64,000 nt of DNA from Siderastrea radians (lineage: Eukaryota > Cnidaria > Anthozoa > Scleractinia > Rhizangiidae): the NCBI GenBank assembly GCA_964017195.1, contig OZ024887.1:5649959-5713958 (forward strand), read 5' to 3'. Positions 25,301 to 36,830 of this stretch are shown here, piece after piece (positions within the stretch are counted from its first letter, which is position 1; each line of letters opens with the position of its first letter). Under the pieces are notes generated by a model. That model did not search any database, was not told the origin of the DNA, and worked only from the letters and a program-made list of their open reading frames with translations. The position numbers were made by a program, and so were the translations under genes.

Positions 25301-26656
25301 CTTTTAGAAGCAAACTATGAAGCTAAGCCGGAATCTCTTGAGGGGGGAGCAAAACAGAAAACCTTCTGTGGGGGGAGTAAAGATATTTTCTGGTACTACA
25401 CATTACACATGTAACCAGTATTCAAAGTATAGGGAGAGATGTTGGTCGTCATCCATTATGTGTAGGTGACCATAATGACATTACCATGCAGAAACCAGTT
25501 TGGACTGAAGAGTTTAGTTGTTAGCCACTGACAGCAACATGTTACTGACAAGATAACTTGTTTGTTATTAATTAATTACATGTATTTGTAATTCCCAGGA
25601 AAGTTATGTATACAGTAGGTTGGGGCTGCACTTAGTTGTTAATCTTAATAATCTGTCAGGCAAATCTGCTGGTGAAAAATATTCACGACCGTTATGATCT
25701 GGCTAGGTTGCTTGAACTTGACCTTGTATAAGGTTACTGGCTCACTCCTTGATTTATAAATCTTCTGTCCACAATCACAGTGTCAGTGCATGATTGTAAA
25801 TAAGGACTGTGCGATGAATAAGCTGACATACTGACTTCAGGCAGCATCTGCCTTTCATTAAAGACAGCTTTTATGTAGCAGTTTAATTATGAAATTACCA
25901 AGCTATTTATACTAGAAAGTGTGCACAGTTATTAAGTACGTAATCAGAATGTATAATAATACTTAATAGAACAATGATAATAAAGCGTTATCGTTTGTCT
26001 TAAGATGTGGTCACTTATGATGTAGATCAATTATATATTGAGAATTTAAGAATATAGAAAAAAGAAAAGAAAACAGATAAAGGGAAGTCTTGGCGGTCAA
26101 CAGCGACAAATCACCACAATACAGTAGTATTTCAGATTCTGTGTGGTGAACAGTCTCTCTAAAAAACAAAGAGTGTTAATGGGGTTCCAACTCGTTAGAA
26201 ACGCCGTCATTGCGATGTTCTGTTAAAAGGAGTCTTTTTCTACAACATAGGCTATTTAAATAAAGAATCACTCACCTTGAAGTCATCATTTCGACTGATT
26301 TTCCGAATCCTGTGAAATTCGAGGGAGAGAAAGCCGACATTTTTCATACAAAAGAACGCTCCATAACAACGCAGTTTATAAACCTTTATTTAGAATATTT
26401 TCTTAACTAATCACATGGAAGGAAAGAGTACATATTTCATTTCATTGTCACGAAAAAATAACTAGAAAATTTATCGCCGATGAAAAAATATGGCCATTTT
26501 ACTCACGAAATGAACGAAACTGTCGCCGTCAATTTTGATTTTCCCGCCCGCGGGAGAAGTAGGCTGTTTTCGGACCGGATGTGACGTCAATTTTCGGTGG
26601 ATCATCCGACCACAAAAAAAGTCCCAGGCGCAGTCAAGTGTTCTCCCCCGCCCCTG
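22316..26656. mobile_element. hAT element (copy 3)
   Basis: Copy of 9161-13501 with the same CTGCTTAT duplication, duplicated together with its surroundings rather than inserted independently. Confidence 0.85.
23292..23497. mobile_element. pogo/Tigger-like MITE (inside hAT, copy 3)
   Basis: Copy of 10137-10342, again between TA dinucleotides. Confidence 0.72.
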
Positions 26657-28335
26657 CTGCTTATCAAAACAATCTGGTGACGTCAAAAATGATGACGTCA
26701 CAAGTGGCTGAATGGTTCCCGACTTCGACGTCGGGAAAATAAAACTCTTGACGGAAAAGACTGAGTTAAACAGAATATCGCCCCAAACGGCCTCCAGCAG
26801 TTCGGAAAAGCGGTAAAGACACAGCAAACACACAACAGGTAAGGTTTTTCAAACCTTTGTTATTGTTGAGTTTAGTTATTTCTAAACTTTGTACAATTAA
26901 TTGAATTCGTCATTTTTGCGAGTGAATTAAATTCGTCATTTTTGCGCGTGCATTCAGACAATTTTTTCTCTATATAGTGCGAGTCCCCTAAAAGTAACGA
27001 AAGCCAACTTTACTTTGATTTTTAGGTATTTTCGACGGAAAACTGCCGATTATTTTCAATCGAATTACAGCTCCATACAAACTCTCATATTACGCTTTGG
27101 TGACCTGTGCTTCGTCTATTGCATAACCTACTGCTCAACAATCTTTCGCGATTTTCCCATCCATATATCCTAGGTTTCGCTAGTTTGAACCATTCAATAG
27201 ATTCTACATGCAACGTCGTCTGAAAGTTTAAAGGATAACTTCGTCCCCCTTGACTGAACGCCTCACATGTACTGAACGTTTCATGATGTCGAATGATACA
27301 ATAAACAGCGCCAGGAGTTGCACGAGCTGCTGTGGAGATCGCTTTCGGTCCCTCTCCAGTCAAATAACGATCAATTATTCGTCTTCTCGTTTCCTTGTGG
27401 AGAGGCCTACATGGCCTGTTCTTCCGACCTAAGGCATTAACATAACCAGGTCTGAACACTTCGAAAAATCTGTGACAGATTCGAAATCTCCTTTCGATTT
27501 TCGAAATCCCTCTCTGAATCTCAAGAAACACTAGGCGAATGCCCAAATATGGAGAACGTGACTCGTCACATTGTTTTGAATTTTGGAGTTTCCGTTCACG
27601 CGTGACGTGGATCAACTGTAAGCTTTATCGCAGTCTTAGAGGATCTGTTTTAAAATCCTTACATTTATTAGCTCATGCTAATTAGAGAAGTTCCGCGTGT
27701 TATGTGGTGGAGAGAGCCATTTCCTTTTGATATGTTTTTTCAAGCCAAGCCGTGTTTTTATCTTTAATGCCTAGTGAATCAGCTTTTGTTATGTATTTTG
27801 CCGGCCTTTAGTTGCCGCATTCCTTTACTGCTGTTCACTGTTGGCTTATTCAGCTGGTTCTTAATTTTCCTTTGTTTACAGTTGTGACGTACTTACCTAT
27901 TAGATTTTTTGGAGAAAGAATGTGATCGGTAGTTCGGAAACCAGTAAGAAATCCAATCTGAGAGGGGGTGTAATAAATTTTGACGTTTAAGATAAGTTAA
28001 TAGTCCTCCGTTTAAAAGAGCAGAGCCGAATAATTTCCTCATCAACTTGTGACACAAATGCCTCTGTAATTAGATAGATTATGTATTTTATCCTGAATCA
28101 AAAATAGAACTAATAAGCCCAATAGACCAGTTGTCGTGAAACGTTCCAGTACTGAGTAGGAAATTGAATAATTTTGTTACAGGAGTAGTCAGCTGATTAA
28201 TTCCACTTTTGAACATTTCATTTCTTATTCTAGACCAGCTGATTTTTTTGTTTACTTCAGTATAAAACGTCAGTCACGCGACAAAGTTTTTCCCCCCTTA
28301 GGCGAATCCGCCGCCAATAATGGAAACGACGTTAA

Positions 28336-29363
28336 ACACGGAGCGATCCTATAAAAGGGAAGGCTCCGCCCCCTTGAAACGCTCGGTTGGTTCTAATCTG
28401 ATTTTGTAATGGTAGACGCCGGTCACGCAGTTGATATCAAGGAGAATGTCCGTTTGTTTATCCGAACAACGAATGAATAAACCTAGACTAAAATAAGCTG
28501 TAGATACTAAATGTATAGTATACAAATACAAGTGAGCCGTCAAATCTTATTCAACTCTAAAACGTTGCAATTTATATGCAAGTCCGGTGAGGTTCTCAAC
28601 TGGAGTTGGTAAACTCGAGATAAACACTGATAAACCGAGATTAAAAATTCAAATTCTGTGAAGTTACCAAAACAGCTTCCTCACCGCTCAACTATTAATA
28701 AACCAAAGTCAAAGAGTTATACAGATTTATTTCAGGACTTGAAGTTGAATATCAGTCTGTGAAGACGTAATTTGCTGGGACATTTTTCAAACCCAGCCGC
28801 AATTGCAGTTGGTTTATAATCCGTTGCAGGATTCTATGATTTATTTTGTTCATAATACTCTCACCCTTTGGGTTTCTTTCATTGGCTCGATCTTATTATA
28901 TACTATTATACAGAAGTAGTAGTTTCCCCGAAAAATCTGTAAAGAGTTAGACAGCTAGTTGGATTATTTTATACCTCGTTTTGTTTGCAAAAGCCGTATT
29001 CATGCGGATCGAGTTGTTTGTTATTTATCGGTTTCGGTTTGCTTTTATAGCGCCTGGTATTTCGCCTCTTGATTCTTTTCGTCTTCAGAAAATTGTCATT
29101 GCAAAAATTCGGGGTGAATCTACACGATATTTCCATTCGTGCGATTATCGAAGAATTATCCACCCATTTCGCCGAGAATAAACTAATTATTTATCTTGTT
29201 CATCGGCTACTAATTTTGCTAGTAATGCGAGAATGTTCGACTCGAAAGCACGTCCCGTTTGGTCTGGCAAGTGAGCCAATCAAATGCCTCCATCGGCACC
29301 CCTTGGGATTTGTGATTGACAGGCTGAACAGCTCAGCCTCCCTTTTGTAGGTTCGCTTCGTGT
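28336..29363. mobile_element. TTAA-flanked element with ACACG termini (copy 3 only)
   Basis: This 1,028-bp insertion is absent from copies 1, 2 and 4 (site GACGTTAAGTTG at 2081 and 39734). It is flanked by TTAA (28332-28335, 29364-29367). Its ends are imperfect ~27-bp inverted repeats: ACACGGAGCGATCCTA and, read inwards from the right, ACACGAAGCGAACCTA. The termini do not resemble piggyBac CCC ends, so the superfamily is unclear. No transposase is seen; an open frame at 29069-29350 is not recognisable. Confidence 0.8.
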
Positions 29364-31152
29364 TTAAGTTGTCACTTGACTAAACACATTTTGCAAATCT
29401 GTGATATTCAAACTACAGTACTAAAAAAGACCTTTAATTTGAAGACGCGTGCTAACAATTTTACACTGTCGCGTTTTGCGTTTCTTACTTCCTTTGTTTC
29501 ACTGTCATGGGAGCGACACAGACACAAAAAGGGATCAAAATACGCCCGGATGTGAGAGAATACTTCACTAAGGCTTGAGAAAACATAATATTGGCATCCT
29601 TACGAAAAATGAAACACCCTCATCAATAAAATACTTAGTACGCCCACGAAGCGAAAAACTTACATAAACTGAAATGAACCGCCGACCGAATAAATTTAAA
29701 TAAATTCAGTTCTGGCCCGAGGAAACAGATTTGGCTTGTGTGTGCCGTGCTCTCTGACAGCTGCGGGCAAGTAAGGTGCCTAATACATTAGGGATTGATG
29801 CGGCCAACAGCCTGGTGGAAATGTTTTCCTTAGTCGAACTTTGGTGCAGTGTAGTGCTTGGAGCTATAATCGGAGGGATAATCGCAGCGCTGTGTGTAAA
29901 GATGTGGGAGAATAACGGAGCAGCAATTTTGAGAGAGAGTGGAGGACAGAAACTGCCACAAGAGCACGACGAGAGGTTTGGTTGAGAGTGTAAGTGCTGA
30001 TTGGCTGTATTCTTAAACTGAAAAATCGGAAACAAACTATTTATCTCGACAGTTATCTTTTTCTCTTACTGGGACTATCAACTTTGCCTCTTTTAATTAT
30101 TTTACTCTTACTTACGTTACTTTTATTGCCAGTTGGCAGATTTTTCAGCGCACTGGAGTGTGAGCTAGTACAGCGTGTTCAATTTGTTAACTTATACTTT
30201 AAGCTTAATTTCGCTCCAACAAAGAGAATAATAAAATAAAATAAACGATACTGGAACTTTGACCCTTTTTTAAAACGTGATCTCAGTAGGTAGCCAACGA
30301 ACGCGGCAAGCGGCCGGAGCGCGGAGAGGCGGCTGTATTCGCAGGCTACTCAGTAATCGGTACATGAATTGAAAAACACAGCGGGACGCGCGTGGGCGAG
30401 CAGACGACGTCGTCTTATTCAAATTAGCCATGCACCTCAAAATTACTCAAGCGCCTGCTAAACAGGCTATTTCATAATTGATGTTTTTGTTCTTGTGATT
30501 ACAGGAATAAATAGACAAGTATGAAACTCCTGCCCTGGATTATTCCTGAGGACATCTTGTTCAGCTTACCAAGTCATTTATATTTCGTTTGTATTCTATG
30601 AATTTAATTGAGTGTATCCTCACTAAAGTAAACGATATATTGCTGGTCACTTACATAATGTATCAGTATTATAGTTTACTTTTACATATAAGTACCTATA
30701 TTAAAATACCACAGGCGTTTTTTAAACCGGAAATTTTTGTAAACCGTGACTACAACTAACGTGTAGTCAGTTCATTCATGTAATATGCCACGCCACATGC
30801 AAGTGACACAGGTAGAAAATGTTTAACTCCATGGAGATTTCTCGATATGTGATTGAACGAAACAGAACTTCAGAAGTGAGTGGTGGAGAAAGGTTGCCAA
30901 GACCTCCAGCTCTGTGATGTAACAGTGTCTGATAACTGAGAAAAATTGTAACTAGCAGTTGTTGCTTAGAACAAATAAATAATTCCAATGGCACAACCGT
31001 TTGTTTTAATACATTCAGGGGTGTATATGTTATCAGTTACGGAAATTAAACGATAAAGACGATCAACAAGGTTACAATTTCACAATTTTCTTGATGCTGC
31101 CTCTCAGTAGATACTTTATGTACGTTTGATAATTCACATGGAGTCCACAATA

Positions 31153-31349
31153 GTTGTTTGTTTCCTGTGGTTTTCTTTTGTGTGCAGCATCAAGCTGATT
31201 AATGCTAGCGACTATTTTTATATAACCTTCAAAAATTAGCATAACTCAGATCCGCTCGCGCCCAAAACAGCTCAGCTCACGACTACAGTACTGTCGCTAG
31301 CATCAATCAGCTTGATGCTGCACACAAAAGAAAACCACAGGAAACAAAC
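31153..31349. repeat. Long inverted repeat (copy 3)
   Basis: Equivalent of the inner arms described at 16940-17238. Confidence 0.72.
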
Positions 31350-31581
31350 GACGTACGCATGTTGATAATTCTAATTTTATTTATTTTTGCTTTTCTCAAC
31401 TATTGTGGACACCCTGTGGATAATTCAACTCATTTTGTAGTTTGTCAGTCAATAACGATTAACTTTGGAATGAGCGCCGGCTAAACTGATGAATGAATAA
31501 ATCTAATGCTTTGTTAACAAAATGAACACGTACTGGACGAGTGGGCAGGGGGGAAGACATTGTTTAATTAATCTGTTAGTG

Positions 31582-32002
31582 TTTTGACGCTGACTATTTT
31601 CGTGGATATTACTATCAGGACGTTTCGGCTAGCACTTAAGCCTTCATCAGTTGAAAAATTAAAGCTGTTACACGTGATTTAAAAAGGCAGCACGTCAAAC
31701 GCGGGCGCTGAAAAAAGTTACGTGTACAGTATTACAAAGAAAAGAACGCGGCGCCAGACCAGCATACACGTGCCAAAGATTTTTGTAGACCTCTGGGATA
31801 GCGATGTGGTCGTTCCCAGACTGCGGATCCTTAACTGACCACCAAGCTTCCAAAAAGAGTCGCTAGTGAAAGTTAGGCTCGTGACCTACAACTTCGACTG
31901 CATTGAAATCCATTTTATGGATTCATTTTTCAACTGATGAAGGTTTAAGCACTAGCCGAAACGTCTTAATAGTAATATCTACGAAAATAGTCAGCGTCAA
32001 AA
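31582..32002. mobile_element. Penelope-like inverted repeat with hammerhead-like motifs (copy 3)
   Basis: Third copy of the 4239-4659 structure; the right-arm CTGATGA begins at 31934. Confidence 0.55.
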
Positions 32003-32085
32003 CAATAACAAATAACACGTTTGTCGCTTATTGGTTTGCTCGCATTGCAAACAGTTACACAGACATCAACAGCAGCAAACAAAGG

Positions 32086-32624
32086 CGAAATTGGGAAGAA
32101 CTCTTGACTGCGCCTGGGACTTTTTTTGTGGTCGGATGATCCACCGAAAATTGACGTCACATCCGGTCCGAAAACAGCCTATTTCTCTTGCGGGAGGGAA
32201 AATCAAAATTGACGGCGACAGTTTCGTTCAGTTGTAGAGTAAAATGGCCATATTTTTTCATCGGCGCTAAATTTTCCTGTTATTTTTTCGCGACAATGCA
32301 ATGAAATATGTACTATTTCCTTCCATTTGATTAGTTACGAGAATATTCTTAATAAAGGTTTATGAAGTGCGTTGTTTTCGAGCGTTCTTTTTTTATGAAA
32401 ATGTCGGCTTTCTCTCCCTCCAATTCCACAGGATTCGGAAAATCAGTCAAAATGATGACTTCAAGGTGAGTAATTCTTTATTTAAATAGCCTATGTTGTA
32501 GAAAAAGATTCCTTTTACCAGAACATCGCAAAGACGGCGTTTCTAACGAGTGGGACCCCAGTAACACTCTTTGTTTTTTAGAGAGACTGTTCACCACACA
32601 GAATCTGAAATAATACTGTATGTG
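32086..32624 (+). mobile_element. hAT-related fragment (copy 3)
   Basis: As 4737-5275, but keeps GACGGCGACAG near 32211. The full hAT element also has this, whereas copies 1 and 2 have a 6-bp deletion there. This copy is therefore closer to the ancestral state. Confidence 0.62.
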
Positions 32625-33667
32625 GTTTTCAAATGTGGAATTCAAACGACCAACATCCCGACAAATTAAGGTGTTGCGTAGGTTTTGATTGAATGCTACG
32701 TTTTTGTAACGTTTCGGCATTTTACCCTTATTTTCACTGCGAAGTGTGGTAAAAGCAGTCCAAAAATATCGAGATTCTTGAGGTCTGTAAAGCAAAAGCC
32801 CGTAAATCTTTCAGATCACAATGAGAATTTTAAAAAAACGCTTCATAATGTTCAGTTATGAAGAAGTAGGATTGGGGCAAATTATTGACAAATTAAGAAA
32901 GGTATGCAGTTAATAATAAATGACAGGTAAAATTTATAAATACAATCATACTCTATTTCATTAGATCGTCTAATATTTGAGCTGAGGCTCAGTCGGGACT
33001 AAACATCTTATTGTTTTGGCAAGGTAAGGCTTACAATGTCCTTACGATGTTCTCAGGTTGAATGATTAAGACATGACGGGCAAACCTTAACGGAAAAAGG
33101 AAACAGAGTTACCATGACTTACTCTAGTATTTGGGGTTCAATTGGAGTCAGGTATATTTACTCAGTTCAATTCTTTACTTTGAACTATATCATTATCTAA
33201 ACGTGCATTTAAGTTTCAATCATTTCAAACAGTTCAAAAAAGGTGTACAGACTAACCCTGAATAACAAGTTTTATTGGTGTTTTCTTTCGTAGAAGAATC
33301 AGAGAAGGGAGAAGGTGAACCGCATGCGTCTATTGGTGATGCGTCCATTGGTGCTTAAAACATTCCCTGGTTTTCTTGGTAAAAGAGACTTCTAGAAGAC
33401 GCATAATTTGAAGTTGCACCAGCCTGACCAAATAGTAGACTAGTATTCGCGAGTGGTGCAAGTCATCGTCCGGTTTTTTTTACGCCAGTATTTAAGATTG
33501 GCACAAGCCACTCTTATTCAGTGCAATTTTTTACCACCTGTAGTGAAACAAAAGCTTAATAAATTTTAAGTGTTTTCGAAAAAGCTCGCTACTTTCTAAG
33601 GTTGCTAAACATAACGAGTGCCAAACAAAGAAAAGATAGCGATCACTTTGATTATTTCAATCAGGCT

Positions 33668-34373
33668 TATTATTCAGTCCTGCAAGCGTTGTTTATCATA
33701 ACCATTAACAATTCATGTAACGTTTATGTTGTTTGAAATAAAATTTAAAGGAAACTTTCACGGGAAAAGAGAGTATTACTTTGCTTTGGTAAGGTAAGGT
33801 TAAGTCGCACATGAGCCAAGGGGGCCTACACGGCCGGAGCTTATCCCAGTTTCTTTAGCATGACGCAACTGAGAGTATTGCTACCCCCCCCTGGATAAGA
33901 TGCTAGTCCATCGCAAGGTTACCCCCAGCAGTATTAATACACCTGGGTGGAGAGAGACAATGTGGAGTAAAATTTCTTGCCTAAGGAAACAACACGATGG
34001 CAGGGACTACGCCTCGAACCAACGACCTTCAGATTTGAAGTCCAACGCGCTGACCACTACACCATCGCGACCTCATTACCTTTACAACATGAATACTTAA
34101 CCAACTCGAGTAAACTCCTTTTTCTTCTCATAAAAACACGAGTTTATCAGCGGCTGAGGCTGGGCCGGGCTCGTCTCATTGTTCCTATTTTTTCTGGCGC
34201 TTCAAGCCAAAAAAAACATTTGTTAAGATGTTCTCATATTTCATGGTATAACTTTTCCGTTAACCAATCATCATGGGCGGAGAATACTATACAGGGGTGC
34301 GTTTCTCAAAAGCCCTGAAAAACCGTTCGTAAAATATGAACCACTCATTCTACAAAGCTTGTTATTTTAACAT
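33668..34373. mobile_element. 706-bp insertion containing a SINE (copy 3 only)
   Basis: Interrupts the sequence that reads TCAGGCTGTCTTTAAG in copies 1 and 2. No TSD is evident at the outer edges. The interior contains a tRNA-derived SINE, and a tail (34290-34320) with GTGCGTTTCTCAAAAGCCC that also occurs, inverted, near 6430-6450. Confidence 0.75.
33787..34074 (-). mobile_element. tRNA-derived SINE
   Basis: On the minus strand the head (34074 to about 34003) resembles a tRNA. It has a box A-like TGGTGTAGTGGTCAGCGCG and an anticodon arm that folds as TTGGA-CTTCAAA-TCTGA (anticodon TCA). A box B-like GGTTCGAGGC ends at 34011. The body is non-tRNA, and the tail ends in a CTTACCTTACC repeat as expected for a SINE. 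Confidence 0.75.
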
Positions 34374-35192
34374 GTCTTTAAGATAAGAATTGTTTAACTG
34401 AAAGCAAAGCTTCACGCTAAGAAACGTCTTTGTTCACAAGATACAGTGTGAAGTATCGTACCCGAAATCGACCCGAAAAGTTTCGGGGCTTTTGAGAAAC
34501 GCACACCAGCCCCGGGAAGGAGTACTCCCATATTTAAGTAATGTGGGAATGTGCCGCTGTGAAGGGTATTGTTTTCAACCAGTTTAAGCTGGGCAGGGAA
34601 TACAAGTAAGGGAGTTTTAATCTATCATTTTATGGGAAACGTATCAGCTATATAAAGATTTTAGTCTAGAAGAGGGATTGACACTTGGCGAGTCTGGGAT
34701 AGAGTAGGGATTTTTTGGTGTCTAGTCTAGAGTAGGGTTGCACAATACAGCTGAACATGGTCTAATATGGCGTCAGGGTCCCAGAGTCCCAGCTGTGACA
34801 AGGAGACATGGAAAAAGAACACGTCAAAAAAATAATAATAACAATAAAAAACACACCATTGCACATGTATCAAGAAGAACGGTTCAAAACTTGGATTTGG
34901 ACCATTTCGAACCAATCCCTTCAATATTCTCGAGGGAAATTTAGAGCTCTCTGATGAATTCTTGTGAAGCAGACTTGAATTGTAAATAAGCCCCTCAGAC
35001 GTATATTTGTTGTATAAGAAACTTAAGATTTAAGGACAAGATACAGGGCTGCCAGGAAAAATGAATAATGACCCTTGATAAAATCAAATGCTTTTTGGAA
35101 ATCTACATTAAATGAAGCAACAAGCATAATGTTAATTATGTTGATACAGTGCGCCTATTGTACTCTTCATACATATTGTACTCTTCATACAT

Positions 35193-36024
35193 AGTCAGAC
35201 AAGCCTTAAAAATATCGATTGATCTTTATGATAACGGAAAAAATAGTTTCTACTCTAGTGTCATGAAAATAAATGAATACTATAATTTTAATCACTTTAA
35301 CTATAGTTCATTAAATGATTGTAAAATTAAACAGTATATTAATATCATGAAACAGAAGTATATTTCACATTGGAATCAGACCCTACAAAACTCGCAAAAA
35401 CTTAGTTTTTATAAAACTATTAAAAATAATTATAGCCCTTCTACCTACTTAGATTTAACAAGGAAGGACCCTTTAAGGAAAACATTAGTAAAACTGAGAA
35501 TAAGCTGTCACAAACTTAGGATCGAAACAGGTAGATACGACAATATACCTCGTAATGAAAGAATATGCAACTTCTGCAATTGCAACAAAATTGAAGATGA
35601 AACTCATTTTTTGTTAGATTGCCCAGCTTATTCTCAGGTACGCGGCATATTCTTTTCTAAAATAGAATCCAAACTTCCATTACTACGACTACTACCACGC
35701 GAAACTCTATTATCACATCTTATGAATTCCACTGACTACTTTGTAAGCATTAAGCTAATCTCATTTATCTCGGCATGCTTTGAATTGAGAGACAATCTCG
35801 TTTCAATGATCACCACTTCGAACAGTTAAATGAACAATTATTGTTAGTAATTGTTTCATATATTATATATAATATTTTTTTTTCTTTGTTATGTTATGTT
35901 ATTTTCTACTTTACTAATTATCTTAGTTAATGAAATAATATGTAATTAAATTTAAGTAGCTTTTGCAATACTACCAAATTTCTATGTAGTCATGCAAATA
36001 AAGCTTGTTGTTGTTGTTGTTGTT
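35193..36024 (+). mobile_element. 5'-truncated LINE 3' end (copy 3 only)
   Basis: The coding part (35193-35829) is the C-terminus of a LINE ORF2. It contains a zinc-binding motif after the reverse transcriptase (CNFCN, then THFLLDCP: Cys-x2-Cys ... His-x4-Cys). The 3' end is AATAAAGCTTG followed by (TTG)n, a typical LINE tail. Endonuclease and RT are missing. At the 5' junction the 18-bp host string ATTGTACTCTTCATACAT is present twice in a row (35157-35192). Confidence 0.85.
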
Positions 36025-36830
36025 GTTTGCTCTTCCGATTCTGGATTCCCATGTCAGATAACAGCCAATCATAACATCGGTCGCGGTCGCGCCCGGGTAT
36101 AAATTCTTCATCATTCTGGCGTTAATTCCCTCTTTCTTTTCGCCATCACAGCGTTTACATCTCTGGGAAAAACTCTTCAGGCAAGTCAGTGTAGTCTATT
36201 AAACTAGAGTTATCTTCGGGTAACCTGTATTCCTTTTTCCTTGGCCTGTTTCTGAGCTATTTTAAGCGCTAAGGGGTGCATGTGATCCTCGGTTATTTGG
36301 TTCCTTTTCATATTATTTCTGTGTACATGGCCACGCTTCGTGTTCTTATCCTTGGCATTCTTTCATTCGCCGTTTAGGTGAGTTTGTTGACCATCGCTCT
36401 CACCTGGATCGTTCGTTTATGCTAAGTGGGGCCGCTATATTTCGGTGGCAAGGCAAGGGCGGCCGCACGTTGGCCACGATACAGGATGACCTGCCCGTGG
36501 TTAAGTCCTTTGCACCCCATATGGTAATTTTGCAGTTAGGGACTAACGACCTTTCCCGATTGGATCCTTTACTGGTGGGTTCGGCTATTGAAGATTTAGT
36601 TCGCACTTTGCAGGACTCGTACAGTGTTCGCCTGGTAGGCGTGTGCCAAACCCTTTATCGAGGTGCGGACTCTGTATTTAATGTGCGAGTCCGAGCGCTG
36701 ACGAAATACCTTAAAGTATTTTTGGAACCACTCCCCTATTCGTTTTTCTGGGGCCACCGGGGTTTTTGGCGGTCTACCCAGAGATTCCACGCTCGTGATG
36801 GTGTACACCTAAATAATCGAGGGCAATTTA

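Larger units (their letters stand above)
21796..26765 (-). mobile_element. TTAA MITE interrupted by hAT (copy 3)
   Basis: Copy of 8641-13610, with TTAA on both sides. Confidence 0.8.
21076..27618 (-). mobile_element. Tc1/mariner-type element with nested insertions (copy 3)
   Basis: Same ends and TA duplication as 7921-14463, and also 6,543 bp. The transposase HTH fragment is at 27085-27615 on the minus strand. Confidence 0.85.
20572..27685 (+). pseudogene. SGNH-like hydrolase pseudogene (copy 3)
   Basis: Has the same one-base deletion and the same transposon interruption as copy 2, so both lesions predate the duplication that produced copies 2 and 3. Confidence 0.85.
20326..36076 (+). repeat. 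Tandem unit, copy 3 (with three private insertions)
   Basis: Shares the full transposon nest with copy 2. It adds a TTAA element (28336-29363), a 706-bp insert containing a SINE (33668-34373) and a LINE 3' end (35175-36024). Its right part carries several private differences that copies 1 and 2 do not share, such as six extra bases around 32214 and substitutions near 32613, 32944 and 33323. Confidence 0.92.

Noticed and set aside
33900..34318. Two overlapping ORFs in the copy 3 insert
   Set aside because: They cross the SINE, including its tRNA-like head, on the wrong strand.
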